Of a stretch of DNA of 64,000 bases, positions 20,720-32,647 are shown piece by piece (the first letter of the stretch is position 1; the number at the start of each line of letters is the position of its first letter). Both the position numbers and the translations under genes were made by a program. The DNA lies in NCBI GenBank assembly GCA_963556695.1, contig CAUWAG010000004.1, positions 3,224,001 through 3,288,000 of the forward strand. Reading direction: 5' to 3'. This stretch comes from Anthostomella pinea. Its lineage: Eukaryota; Ascomycota; Sordariomycetes; Xylariales; Xylariaceae. Under the pieces are notes generated by a model, which did not search any database, was not told the DNA's origin, and saw only the letters and a program-made list of their open reading frames with translations.

Positions 20720-21037
20720 ATAAGATTCATCACCACCGCCGCCCTTCTCTTGCTCGGCATCGTCCCAACGCTGGCCCTTCCATTGGGTGACTCGGCGCCG
20801 CTCGCCTTCCCTTTGGTAAGCACCGTTTCTCTCAGGCTTACCCTTGACGACTGTGGGAGACAACACCACCCCCATTCCGACTATTTGTTTGATATTTAGA
20901 GAACTTTTTCAAAATCTGACACAGACCTCTAGGTAGAGAAGTGATGTCTAGCCAGCGGCGAGAGCTGTGCTACGAGTGACGACTGCTGCAATGGAATCTG
21001 TCTCTGTCAGGGAGGCTGCGATTGCCTCGATGTGTAG
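20720..21037 (+). pseudogene. Broken small secreted cysteine-rich protein
   Basis: Two exon-like blocks fit one small secreted protein. Block 1 (20720-20815) encodes a strong signal-peptide-like segment (RFITTAALLLLGIVPTLA), but its first codon is ATA where ATG is expected, and no in-frame ATG lies upstream back to a stop at 20564. An intron-like span (20816-20932) has GTAAGC and CTCTAG. Block 2 (20933-21037) begins with three codons, then a TGA (20942-20944), then 30 codons with eight cysteines spaced C-x6-C-x5-CC-x3-C-x-C-x3-C-x-C, ending in TAG. Both lesions can be explained as G:C to A:T transitions. An alternative donor (20788) and acceptor (20951) would skip the TGA but not supply a start. 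Function unknown; the cysteine spacing is knottin-like. Confidence 0.5.
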
Positions 21038-24014
21038 GGGATTCTAAGTACTGGGGTTTATCAGCTGTGGCTGCGGGACTGGATGGAATAGGAAACATGT
21101 TCCACGTGGCTGCGATTCGCCGGATTTTAATATACAAGTACGTGGGAGTATCTAGTATACCGTTGGTGCCGAACACATATGAAGATGAACACAAAGGCAT
21201 TACAATATCTGTCTCGGTGCAGGCGATTCTTCTGACCCTGCAAGGCGGCCAATATGCCCCAAGTCCATCGACGCCATACCAGCTCACCCGCGTTGACGGT
21301 TCGAAATACCTGTTGTAATAAGGACAGTGATCTTCTCGAGCAGGTACCGGATAGCCGAGTTGCAGATGGCAAGAAGGGATAGCTTGCTAAAAAGACAAAA
21401 TGGCAAAACATACAACACCGGGGATTCGCTGGTCGTCACCAACCCAACTACTAAACCGGCGGTATCAGGCTTATTTAAGGCAGAGCGGACGGGATGCCAA
21501 GTTTTCCTGATCCTATGGTCGTGTGTGAAAGTTTGATTAGTAATGGGTCTTCATATAAACCGTAGATTCTGTGCAATCTGACTCCGAGTCCCCCAGCTTA
21601 GCGGCTACCTGTAGAGGCTTCACAAGGGCGGCGAGGGCGAGGCAAGTCTTGACCCCAATACTGGTGCTTGTCATACCTATAATATGAGGCCGCGCCGGAT
21701 CGAGCTGGTTGGCGTTGTCTTGAATAGCCTCGTTGCGCGAGTGAAGCCCAGAGCAGGCAAGCTCGACGAAACATCCTATGAAGACGATAATCTGTCCTTA
21801 AAGCCCACGCCTCCGCTGCCAATTCGTGATGGATGCGGGTGGTTTGATTCTCAATATAGGGTCTGGGGGTATGGGGTTATCTTTGCCGCGAGCATCATGC
21901 CCAGTGCTGACCTCTCCAGCACATGAAATCTGGTGCAAGAGGTCCGTTGCGTGTGGCTGCTTAGTAGGGGGGGAAGTCCGATTCCAACCATCCTACTGGG
22001 CTTGAGGATATTGGTCAACATCTGCTCTAAGGAAAAGGACACGGCACTGGCTGCTGCTGTACCACCGTCCACAAACTGTGTGCTGTACATATATTAGTTC
22101 TTTTAGGATACTATCGTACTGTTACGACTTTTGATCTGATTCACTGGTGTGACCTGGATGGCGTATTCCATAAGCTGATAAAGTACTTCAAGCAAGCTGG
22201 CGATGATGGTTCCGTCGATAGTAACCGGGCGGCTCCTGCTAAAGACGCGGTGGAATCGAATACAGTAAGATCCTGGACCAGAGTGGAAAAAGCTGTTTTA
22301 GGGCATATGAGGGTGCCAGTGGACCATAGTGAAGGGGTCATTATTACGGGGGGGGGGTATTCAGGTGCTTGCTGTACGTGAATCGTTCAAACCGAACTGT
22401 CACTTGCTGGAGAGATGTGCCAGAAAGCCTTCCTCTGTTTCAGTCCAGCAGCCACAAATCCACAACGCAGAGACTGTGTACCGTATATCCCAATGTATAG
22501 AAAGATGTGCTTACACGGACGGTCACGCTGCTAGATCCAGCCCCCAAGCCTGTTCCTGAAGGTGCACCGAGCAGTTCTCCATGAAGGTCATTGCGAATAG
22601 GGGTAAAAGGGGCCATGGCCTTCTTAGGATTGACACCTGTCTCCTCTGATTGGAGAAAGAGACTCAGCTTTACGCTGACGATATTGCCTGACGGGCCCGT
22701 TCACTGTTTACTCCAGTTTAGATGAAGCACGAAGAGTTGTGGTGATGGTTGGAGTATATGTACCTGGAGAGGTATATGTAAGCAGATGTACTATAAGGTA
22801 TTTGGTATAACCTTAAGTTGAAGCCAAGACATGCATGTGACCATACATAGGTACATGTAGCGGCACTGGCCGCAGTGGCGGGTGGGTTGACGGGGCGAGA
22901 CCAGTGACGCCATATTGGCAGCCAGGATAGGACGTAACGATGATTCCTGGAGCTATAAATAAGCCCAAGGTAAGTGTTAGGAACTCAGGAGGTACTGGAA
23001 CAACTTGAAGGGAGAAGGCCTGGAACCTTAGTACCATCAGCGTCTCGACTTCTCGTGACGGAGGATTCAGCCATGCAGGTCTCGTTCAACATTGCTCGTG
23101 ACATGGTGAGACGCCTGAACCACCTGCGCTGCGCCTTGGACCTAAAATGGTTGGAAGGCGACTTGAATTATTTGTAGGGGAAATCCAGGGGTATGCAGGT
23201 GAGACCAGGCTTCCACAAGGTTCATGTTGCCCTTCAGGGCTGAGGTGTCCAATGGAACTCCGGGGCTGCACGTTCAGGGCTGGCGAACAGCCCCGGAGTG
23301 GGAACTTGGAAGGCTACCGAGGTACATAGGTACCTACCGTAGCACCAGGGCTCGGCACATGCACAGCCGCATGTCGCGGGCCAATCGTGGCCGTCCATGC
23401 GCCTCGGCCAGCATTCCGCGTCACTGGCCAGGCCTCTCCAGGGCTGCTGCTACCTACCTTCTAGCTTTTCTTTTCTCCCACCATCGTCGTCGTCGCCAGC
23501 ACCTGCGCCCCATCAGACCCATTTCGCACTTACAGGCTACGGCTGGACCTCCGGCGGCACCCACTCTCACGATTTCTCCTATCGTCGTCTTCCTCCCATC
23601 TTCCCATCTTGCGCCTGTCATCCAGTTTCATTCTGTTCTGCCTTCATTCCCCTTCCCGGCAGCACCACGACGCCGGTCCAAGAGTCGAGACCTGGCGAAC
23701 CCAAACACTGAACACTAAAGTCCCGTCTCCGTCGCGTGCTGATCACTGCCACTCGTCAATTGGACAACTTTGCATACCTACCCTACGCATTCTACGAAAC
23801 GTGTACACATACAGTCCTGATCAACACCGTCTGTCCATCCCATCTCTAGCGACAACGAAGCTGCGCCCGTACTTTCTAGAGGCATACACACGATCGCCCT
23901 TTAGACTTACCAGGTGCTGCGTCCGCCCCGTTCTCCTCTCGTCGCCAAACACGACCCTCGCGCCCGATCACCGCCTGAAAACAAACACATGAGTCTGCGC
24001 AAACACAGGTCAAG
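21038..24014. other. Gene-poor stretch and leader of PRP24
   Basis: No gene supported. A frame without ATG is open for about 115 codons from 22031 to about 22375 (plus strand) and reads coding-like, but I recognise no family. A run of about ten G lies near 22350. The last 600 bp or so are pyrimidine-rich and probably hold the PRP24 promoter and 5' leader. Confidence 0.4.
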
Positions 24015-27000
24015 ATGGCGAACCCCGTGGGCGAGGATAACTGGCTAGCTTATGTCGAGGAGGAGAGCCGCCATGCCACCGATCTCGAGGCCCGTGTCAA
24101 AGTCGTCGAGCTCTTTAAGAGCGCCATCTCCGACGAGCCCGCCAGCCTGAACATCTGGCTGGCTTATTGCGAGTGGTTCTGGTCCCTTTTCACCGATTGC
24201 CAGAGCAGCGACGCCGGATGGCCCGACGACGAGCAGATGCTGGGCCGCGAGCTGTTCTCCTTCGACGCCGCTCTCAGCCTGTGGAGCGAGGGCTATAACG
24301 CCATCAAGTACCGCATCAACGACAGCCACGAGTTCTGGAACCGCTGGGTTTCCATCGAACTCGACCAGCTGGCCAGGACCCGAACCCCGAGCGGCGTCAA
24401 GCGTATCTCCCACCTCTACCGCGACCGTTTGCAGGTGCCACATTCCACCTGGGATCTGACCTCCCAGGCCTTCTCGAGCCTTTTGAGCACCTACAACAAT
24501 GCCGCCTACGAGTCCGAGTTCAAGGAGGTCACCGCCATCGCCCAGGAGGCAAAGACAGCCTACGAACGCAGAGAGACCCACGAGCTGGAGCTCAGGAAGG
24601 CCATCAGGTCAGGTGACCAGAACGCCCAGAAGACCAAGATGCGCCAGTATCTTGACTGGGAAATGGTCCAGACCAAGCAGTCTGGAAACCGTGCTCTGGC
24701 CGCCGCCCTGTGCCTGGGTCTCTACTCGAGAGCCCTGAGCGGCATCTGTGCCTTCGAGGACGACGTCTGGAGCAACTGTGCCATCTACGTGTCAGACGTG
24801 CTCCACCTTGCCAAGACGACACAGTTGTACCACCCCCTGCCGAATATGATCGACTACTTTCAGAGGGCCACCAAGCACTGCCCGTGGTCTGGCCCCCTGT
24901 GGTCCAGGTACATACTGATGGCCGAGGAGTCGGGCTGGTCCTTCCACAACGTCGAGTCAATCAAGCATGCTGCTACTAACACGAAGGCCCTCGACAAGAA
25001 CGGCATGACGGGAGTCCTGGACATGTACACTGCCTGGTGTGGCTTCTTGAAGCGCACGGCCATGGACCCGAACGCGTCCGAGGATGCCGCCGACGTTGCT
25101 GAGGTTGGCCTGCTCGCAGCTCTGGAAGATGTAGACCTATGGGGCAAACGTCTCTACAAGGACGCCTACCAGGGAGATCCCAACTTCAGACTGCAGCGCA
25201 TCCTGATTCAGTACCTCACCGAGGTCAAGGGTGACGCTGACGATGCGAGACGTCACTGGAATCGAATGGCAGACCAGCGGTTGCTCGCCAATAGCTACGA
25301 CTTCTGGCTCAGCTACTACCTCTGGGAGATGATGATCTTCTCCTCCCAGCCAAAGGCTCGAAGTCCGACCCCAGCTACGCCAGCTGGTAATACCAAGGCA
25401 ATGCGAGTTCCTAGCATGGCAACCGGTGTCTTGCAACGCGCCGTCGCGCAGAAAACACTTGATTGGCCGGAACGGGTCATGGAAGTCTACCTCCAACACT
25501 GCAACGACTACGAGCGGCCCGATACGCTTCATCACGCGCTTGACGCCGTTTACAAGGTTCGCAGAACTGTCACCAAGCGTCGAGAGCGTGAGAGCGCGGA
25601 AGCTGCCGCTGTCTATGCGGCCCAGGTACAACAGGCCCAGGAGCAGGCACCGGCTACCGCGTCGCACGGTTCTGACACGCCCAACTCGCCGTCTGGGTTC
25701 AAGCGGAAACGGGAGGCGACACCTGGTGACGCGCCCCACGGTGGGAACAAGAGGGTGAAGAGTGTGGAAGCCAACGGTACCAATGATGCGGCCGACCAGC
25801 AAAAGCTCAAGCGTGACCGTGAGAACACTTCGGTACTAGTCACAAACCTGCCTCCCGATGCGACACAGACGGCCATTCGGAAGTACTTTAAAGAGTACGG
25901 TCATATTAACCATATCATCCTCCAAAAGGAGCCCGATAACGCCTCGAGCTCTGCGCTTATTGAGTTCAGGTCTTCAGAGGACGTCAGTTCGGCGCTGCTG
26001 CGAGATAACAAGTACTACGGCCAGTTCCAGATCGGTGTCAAGCCTGGCACTGGGTTGACCCTCTTCGTATCCAACTACGCCCCTACTGCCGATGACGCGT
26101 ACATCCGCAACATTTTCAAAGACTGCGGCGATATCCTCAGTATCCGGTGGCCCTCGCTCAAATTTAACACGCATCGCCGATTTTGTTACGTCTCGTTCAA
26201 AGACCCGAACGCTTCGTACAGAGCCTCACAGCTGGACGGAAAGCTGCTGGATGGCAAATACAAGCTCCAGGCCAAGTACTCGGACCCAAGCCACAAGAAG
26301 GATCGTGAGGGCGCCGTGGCCGAGGGTCGCGAGCTACGGGTCAAGAATGTTCACATTGACACCCAAGAGAATGATCTTAAGAGTGTCTTTGGCAAGTACG
26401 GCAAAGTTGGCAGTGTCAATATGGTCAAAAATAGCGGCGGGCAGAATGTTGGTACAGCTTACATTGTGTTTGAGACGAAAGAGCAGGCCGAGAAGGCGCT
26501 CGAGCTTGACAAGACCAAGTTTAAATCACAGATCCTTGATGTCGAGCTCAGCAAGGAGTCCAACTTCAAACCCTCTGCCACTAGCAGGGGCGAACGCGGT
26601 TCGGCAACCGCTTCCCCGGCGCCCTCTGGAGAAGGCGACGTAGCCATGCTGGATGGACCTGACCAATCGCAGGGTGCCGGGAAGGGGCCAACGCCCAAGG
26701 AGATACAGGATCGCACGATTGCCATCATGAACGTACCCGACACCGTCAACGATGCCCGCGTCAAAGCCATAGTCGAGAAGCACGGCGACTTGGTCAAGCT
26801 AGTCCTGCGCCCCGATCATCAGGGTGCCATCGTCGAGTTTGCCGATGCGGCGACAGTTGGACGGGCGTCACTAGCTCTGGAGGGCTTTGAGATCGTGCCC
26901 GGCCGCAAGCTACGTGTTGGCAGCGTGAGGGACCTGTTCAAAGAGAAGAGCGAGACTCGGCAGGACAAGGTAGTAACGGGTGGTGGCAGAGGCAAAGGAA

Positions 27001-27272
27001 GCGGCAGAGGTGGTGGCACGGCCAACGCGACCTTTATGCCACCGCCACAGACCGTAAGACGGCCCGCTCTGGGCGGCCGGGGTGGAGCAAAGAGAGGAAG
27101 ACTTGGCTTCGTGGCGCCCAAGAAGAAGGATGACGAGGAGAAGACCCAGACTGCTGCTGGCAGTGTGAATGGCACGGCACCGCCCAAGAGCAACGCAGAC
27201 TTCAAGGCTATGTTCCTTGGTCCGGCGGCAGGTGGCGGTGGCGGCGCTGCCCGGTCGAACAACGGGGAGTGA
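24015..27272 (+). CDS. PRP24: U4/U6 snRNA annealing factor Prp24 (SART3-like)
   Basis: Single exon, 1085 aa. The N-terminal half (about 10-520) is helical with repeated W/Y/A patterns (IWLAYCEWFWSL, EFWNRWVSIEL, PLWSRYILMAE), as in half-a-TPR repeats. A basic linker (FKRKRE, NKRVK) precedes four RRMs: about 605-675 (VLVTNLPP), 680-755 (TLFVSNYAP, FCYVSF), 770-845 (ELRVKNVHI, AYIVF) and 900-970 (TIAIMNVPD). After an RGG-like stretch, the C-terminus carries SNADFKAMFLG at about 1058-1068, the motif that binds the Lsm2-8 ring. Prp24 anneals U4 to U6 snRNA when the spliceosome is recycled. HAT repeats make it more like human SART3 than like the shorter yeast protein. The start ATG at 24015 follows a long pyrimidine-rich leader. 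Confidence 0.93.
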   Translation: MANPVGEDNWLAYVEEESRHATDLEARVKVVELFKSAISDEPASLNIWLAYCEWFWSLFTDCQSSDAGWPDDEQMLGRELFSFDAALSLWSEGYNAIKYRINDSHEFWNRWVSIELDQLARTRTPSGVKRISHLYRDRLQVPHSTWDLTSQAFSSLLSTYNNAAYESEFKEVTAIAQEAKTAYERRETHELELRKAIRSGDQNAQKTKMRQYLDWEMVQTKQSGNRALAAALCLGLYSRALSGICAFEDDVWSNCAIYVSDVLHLAKTTQLYHPLPNMIDYFQRATKHCPWSGPLWSRYILMAEESGWSFHNVESIKHAATNTKALDKNGMTGVLDMYTAWCGFLKRTAMDPNASEDAADVAEVGLLAALEDVDLWGKRLYKDAYQGDPNFRLQRILIQYLTEVKGDADDARRHWNRMADQRLLANSYDFWLSYYLWEMMIFSSQPKARSPTPATPAGNTKAMRVPSMATGVLQRAVAQKTLDWPERVMEVYLQHCNDYERPDTLHHALDAVYKVRRTVTKRRERESAEAAAVYAAQVQQAQEQAPATASHGSDTPNSPSGFKRKREATPGDAPHGGNKRVKSVEANGTNDAADQQKLKRDRENTSVLVTNLPPDATQTAIRKYFKEYGHINHIILQKEPDNASSSALIEFRSSEDVSSALLRDNKYYGQFQIGVKPGTGLTLFVSNYAPTADDAYIRNIFKDCGDILSIRWPSLKFNTHRRFCYVSFKDPNASYRASQLDGKLLDGKYKLQAKYSDPSHKKDREGAVAEGRELRVKNVHIDTQENDLKSVFGKYGKVGSVNMVKNSGGQNVGTAYIVFETKEQAEKALELDKTKFKSQILDVELSKESNFKPSATSRGERGSATASPAPSGEGDVAMLDGPDQSQGAGKGPTPKEIQDRTIAIMNVPDTVNDARVKAIVEKHGDLVKLVLRPDHQGAIVEFADAATVGRASLALEGFEIVPGRKLRVGSVRDLFKEKSETRQDKVVTGGGRGKGSGRGGGTANATFMPPPQTVRRPALGGRGGAKRGRLGFVAPKKKDDEEKTQTAAGSVNGTAPPKSNADFKAMFLGPAAGGGGGAARSNNGE

Positions 27273-27793
27273 TGGATGGATGGAATGGACGATATCTGAT
27301 ACCCCCTACTGTGCACCATGGAATAGCACGAGCTAGGAACCGAGCTGTTATGAACCAAGCTCGTTTCCCAAATAATAGAATGACAAGTCACAATATGGTC
27401 TAGCAGTCCCTTGCAGTATGATGGTATGGTGGTGACGGAAGTCTCTTGGTCCGGCACTGTAGCCGATGCGCTTTGTGCTGGCGCGGAGACGCGCGCAGCG
27501 GAGATGCCATCTATCTATCAGGCAGTCGCATGCTACTCAATGTGTATAGCCAGGTCTGGTGCGTGCTGACTAGCTAAGCAATGGCAGTGAGGACGATACC
27601 TCCCACTGAGGAAGACATAGCAAGAGCCCCCGAAAGCAAGGGCCGGGGGGTGGGTTGCTTTCCATTCCTGTCCCTTGCCCCTATTTCCCAGTAGTCCGCC
27701 CCTGCCAAGCTGTCTTCACCCGAGTCCCAAGATTATCCCAGGGGCAATTGGTAGAGTGGCCACCGCCTCGATGCGTATTTGGCTCTCCTCATT
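27273..27793. other. Convergent 3' spacer
   Basis: Between the 3' ends of PRP24 (plus) and the helicase gene (minus). No feature other than presumed 3' untranslated regions. Confidence 0.4.
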
Positions 27794-30700
27794 TCACCCC
27801 CTCCCAAAGTCCTGGCTGAAGATCTTCTGCCAGACATCGAGCCACTTCTCCTGCTGCGTCGGGAGGAGCTTTCCGGGCATCTTGAAGGAGCGGTTGAGTA
27901 TGTCGCGCAGCCGGGTGCGCAGGACCTTGATGATGAGCATCGTCTTCCAGTCCGGCACGCTGAAGCGCGCGCGATTGCCGTCGAGTACGATGACGCCTGC
28001 GTACATCTGCAGGAGACGACGGTTAGCTTGTGTGCGTAGATGACAATGTGGTGAGGAGGATGTGGGCGGCTGTGTTGGGCGGGCTGGGGTTGCCCAGGGT
28101 GGAACGGAGAGTCAGCACTTACATCGATACGCACGTCGCCGCATAGCAAGGCGATAGCAAAGTTTTCCACGGCAGTGGTTTCGTGGGCGTTGAGGAATCT
28201 GGTAGCTGGTTTAGTACATTTGCCTGGGGACCCTGGCATCAACACGTCTTGAGACTTACTGCTTGGCCTGCATGATGTGGTAGTATGAGAGCCACTTGAG
28301 CTCTGGGTGGCCTTTGTTGACGCTCGACGGGTGTAAGCTAATGCTCTGGTTGTTGCCTATGTTACGGAAGCCCTTGTTCTCCCGCAGGAGCAGCTTCGGA
28401 TAGAAGCTCCATGCGATCACCGAAGCGCTGATGACGTCGTTGTCGCTGTTGATGTTGACCCGGTGGGGAAGGTCGAAGAACTGTCGCCGCCGGCTACTGT
28501 AGCGGAGGCGGTTCAGCGTGCGTCGTTCCTCGTCGGTCAGTTGGAGGAAACTTGAGTCCACCAACGAGACGAGAAGCTGGCCTTTGAGGTCCTCAATGTT
28601 GGAAAGCGTTTGTGATGATAGGAAATTCTTCTTGCAGTACTGAAAGTCGTGGCTAGATGTCTGGCACACCCTCTTCCAACTTAGATAAGCGTTATATACG
28701 GTGAGTAGATCCGAGTCGCCTCTTCTGAACGATTTCCGCGCTTGGTCTGCCTGAGTTCGCTGGCCGAATGGCGCAGTGAACGGTGATTTGGACGAGAGGA
28801 TAGCTGCCACAGTAATGGCCATGTCGAGGCACTTGAATATCGAGCCCTGCAGGATGAGTTTCCCAAGAAACACGTCGAGGGGCAACCGCGCCAGTTGATG
28901 CCCCAGAGGTGTCAGCTCTTCAGTGGCAGTGAGGGCCCTCACGTCAATGAGAGCATCGATCGCCCGGCGAATGTTCTTGGCCGAAGGTGCATCGAGCGCC
29001 TCCCCGAGAGTCTCCTCGATTCCGCCAATCTTGCAGATCTTGACGCGGATGGCTAGGTCTTGCAGGGAGAGCCGCAGCATCTCGGGCGTCTGCTGGTCGC
29101 TCATGAGTTGGTCATGGCGGTGCTTGGTAAACAAGTGAAAGCAGAGGCCTTCCTGCACACGGCCTGCTCGCCCACGGCGCTGCTTCGCGTTGGCCCTCGA
29201 GATGAATGTGTCGATAAGCCGGGACAGCTGGCGCCTCTCGTCGAACCGCATTTCACGATGCTTGCCCGTATCGATGACGCAGGTAACGTCCGGGATGGTA
29301 ATACCCGTCTCCGCAATATTGGTTGCTAGGACAATCTTCCTCACCCCTGGTGGCGGCACGTCGAACGCTCGCTCCTGGTCTTCGGTGGCGATTGTCGAGT
29401 GCAAGGGAAATACCTCCCAGTTCCTCTGGAAGAATGGCTCTCCAAGTAGCAGATCATTGAGCGTCCTGATCTCAGCAATACCGGGCAAAAAGACCAGGAT
29501 TGCTTTGCTGTAGTGGGCATACGCCGGATCAACAGCGATTTGACCGATGAGTTGAACGACCAGCCCGAACTCGATCTGATACTCATCCATCTGTGACAAG
29601 GTGTTGCGAGTCTTGGCCGAGTACTGCCGCAGATCCTTTGCCGCCGTTGTGGTTGATGCCGGGTCATTCTCACTCTCCGCCGGGTCGTCGTCCAGGTCGG
29701 TCGTCTTCTCCTGGCTCTGGTGATCGAGCGTGTAACCGGTAACCTCGAGGGCATCCTCAAGGTACCTGATTTGTACTGGGAACGTTCGCCCAGGTACGTT
29801 CAACACGGGAGCTCGCCCCAGGTATTTGGAAAACCTCTCTGCATCGACGGTCGCCGACATAAGCACAACCTTCAGGTCTTTCCTCTTTACGAGGAGCTTC
29901 TTGAGTACAATGAGCAGAAAGTCTGAGTCGATTGTGCGTTCGTGGACTTCATCGAGGACGAGGTGGGTGATCTCCCGAAGCTCATTGGATCCTTCCAGCA
30001 TCCGCATCACGATACCAGTCGTGGCGTAAACCAGGCGAGTCTCCTTTGCCGTGTTGGACTCGAGGCGGATAGAGTAGCCGACAAGAGACCTTGAAGTACC
30101 TAGATCTCCTCGGCCCTCACCGAGCTCTTCGCTGACTCGACGGGCCAGCGAGATGGCCGATATTCGACGAGGTTCGGTGCAGTATAACTTGCACGGCCGC
30201 CCCTGTGATAGCTGGTGTTCTAGCAGGAAGGACGGCACCTGCGTGCTCTTACCGCTATATGTACAGGTCAGCTTATTGCTCATCCTCTTCGTGACTAATT
30301 GACTCACCATCCCGTTTCGCCACAAACAATGACGACCTGTTCTCTCTCAATGGTATCCAGTACCTGCTCTTTAAAGTGCCACATTGGAAGCTGCATGCGT
30401 GATTGCTAGATGGACAGATCAGAATTAGTCCCGCAATCAAACTTGGGAGAGTCAGCTGAAACTGACCAACATGGCATGAAATCGGGGCGTGTTCGATTTC
30501 TCAGCCCAGATCCTCTGGTAGTATTCCGGCCCGAATAAGTGGTGGTTGGCTCTGTCTGCGTTCGCATCGTCGCCTACGTCGTTTACATTGCGCTGCAAGG
30601 CGCGGCCACGAAAGGCGCCTTGTAGCAGAACCCCGTCTTCCAGTTCTTGATCTTGTTTCTGGCGAATCAGAGCACGAAGCTCCTTGACCGCTGACCTGTC

Positions 30701-32647
30701 TGTGGAATCCATCTGGCTCTTCTTGTCCTCTGCGAGCTCCGACCAAAACTCTCTCCAGGCAGCAGGTAATCTCAAGAAGACCTTCTCCTCCTTGGTGGAG
30801 CCGAATATAGCGAATAGCGCCACGGTAGCAATGTAAGCTTCTGACTGCCTTGGTTCCGGCGTTGACACGGTGGTCATCTTGAAGGTAAACTTGCGAGGGT
30901 ATATAGCACTCTCAATGGATGGAATTTCAGGAGTTGGGAAGAGTTCTTGTGCTTTGGACCAAGAGACAGACACCATGTGACTGTTTGAATATGGAGTTTC
31001 AAACACAAGATGATAAGCGATTTTGACGGCCGGATCTCTTAGAAACAGGTTAGCAAAGTCTGTGCTGCATTGACCGAGATCAGTGTTCCTTACCTCGACC
31101 GACAGGCTTCTTCTAATACCCTAGTTGGGCTTATTCCTGACCACTTGCCGAAGTCACGGATGACAGTCTTGACGCCGTCATTCCCAGTGATCACAGTGCT
31201 CGTCTTGCCTGTGTGATCGGTTTCCTGGACCGGGAGGCTCGCAAAAAGATCCGACAGAGACTGGTCTTCGTCGCTGCCATCTTGCTGCAGGATCTCGGCT
31301 GTGATTCGTTTTGCTTCCTTGGAGACGTCATCATCGGACTGAACCTCCGTGACGGGGTCCTCTTGTGCTTTGGATTGCTCGGCCTGTTCCGTTTCCTTTG
31401 CCTGGGCCGCAAATTCCTTCTCAAGTTCGATGCGCTCGCCTCGCCATATGTGTCCAGCGGAAGCCTTGTCGAAGAGGACATCTTGCTCGATGCGCTCAAT
31501 CTTTGCCAGCAGCCTAGCCTCGGCCAGATCATTCGATGACGGGTCCAAGGAGGACTCCGTCGTAGCATCGGAAGTGTTGTTCCTGATTGTCTTGGACTTC
31601 TTGCTGTCCTGCTTTGGCCGTTGGATATGGAATAACTGGATCCTGGTCTCGAGGTAGGCTGGTATGAGGTCGTCGGGCTCGATGTCCTCATCACAAGTGA
31701 CGACTATCTTCTTGGGAGACGCAGTGCGGGAGGATCGCAAATTTGCAGAGCCGTTCTTCCGACGGGACTTCTTACCCCCGCCGTTGACTTCGAGGAGATG
31801 CGGTGTGGTTGCGCCCGAGGGCAGTGGGCTGTCCAGAGGCGTATCTGGATAGTGGCATTAGAAGGTGGCCGTGTCCAACGAAGCTCAATACAAAGAGAGC
31901 TGACATACCCGATTGCGACTTTACGCCCCGGCCCCTGCAGTCGTAGTCATGTAGCTCTTCCCTGGTGCACTCCCTAGCGAGCCAATCCAAAGCTTCGTCC
32001 AGGCCCCAAATGTTATCCTTGTTGGTGGTACTCACATTAGAGGCAATCTCGAGGACGTATTGTATGACGGACTTGACCTTGTCGTCGGCAAAGCCAGCAC
32101 CAGCCAGGGCTTGTTGTAGGGCCCACAGTCGCATGGTCAAGTCTTCCTCGGCGGGCATATTCCCGCTGGTCGAGGCGTCGGCTACAAGCAAGGAAGACGC
32201 AAAACGGCTCTCGGCTTGGATCAGGTCCAGAACATGGTCCATGAGCTCCTGAGGCAACCATTTCCGCGTGTTCAAAGGCTCGGCTTGTCCACGTAGCAAT
32301 CTGCGGTCGGTTTCGAGTCTCGACTTCTGGCGCTGGGCATCTCTCTTGACTTTCTGGGCGTGCTTCTCGACCAACAATTGGAGTTCGGACTCCTCCAGCT
32401 GCCTTTCAAACTGCTCAGGAGTCAGGTGCTCGTTCTGTTGCGGGTTCGAGACGGCATCGTCGTTGGGGCCCGCGGGTGGCGGGGCCTGGGACGATGGCGG
32501 CGGAGGGGCACTGGCGTGTTCCCGGAGGTTGGGTTCGGGATCGGGATTCTCGACTCTCGGCTTCGGCTTCGATGTAATGGAAGTGGTAGCAAATCCTCGA
32601 GCGGGATTTGCCGCGGGCTTGGTTTTCTTCTTCTTAGCACCCGCCAT
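27794..32647 (-). CDS. DExH-box RNA helicase, DHX29/DHX57 (YLR419W)-like
   Basis: Seven exons on the minus strand: 32647-31909, 31844-31094, 31037-30467, 30405-30308, 30254-28260, 28198-28123 and 28006-27794, giving 1480 aa; all phases agree. The N-terminus is basic (AGAKKKKTKPAA), then a charged coiled-coil-like stretch and a UBA-like segment (LDEALDWLARECTREEL, about 220-240). The helicase core has GETGCGKST (716-724), DEVH (821-824), SAT (853-855) and QRRGRAGR, followed by the winged-helix/ratchet (HA2) and OB-fold parts. DHX29 acts in scanning of structured 5' leaders on the 43S complex; the UBA-like helix pattern favours it, but DHX57 is close. Intron 4 interrupts the Walker A motif inside its Cys codon. 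Exon 3 uses a GTCAGT donor. Head to head with GCN1. Confidence 0.88.
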
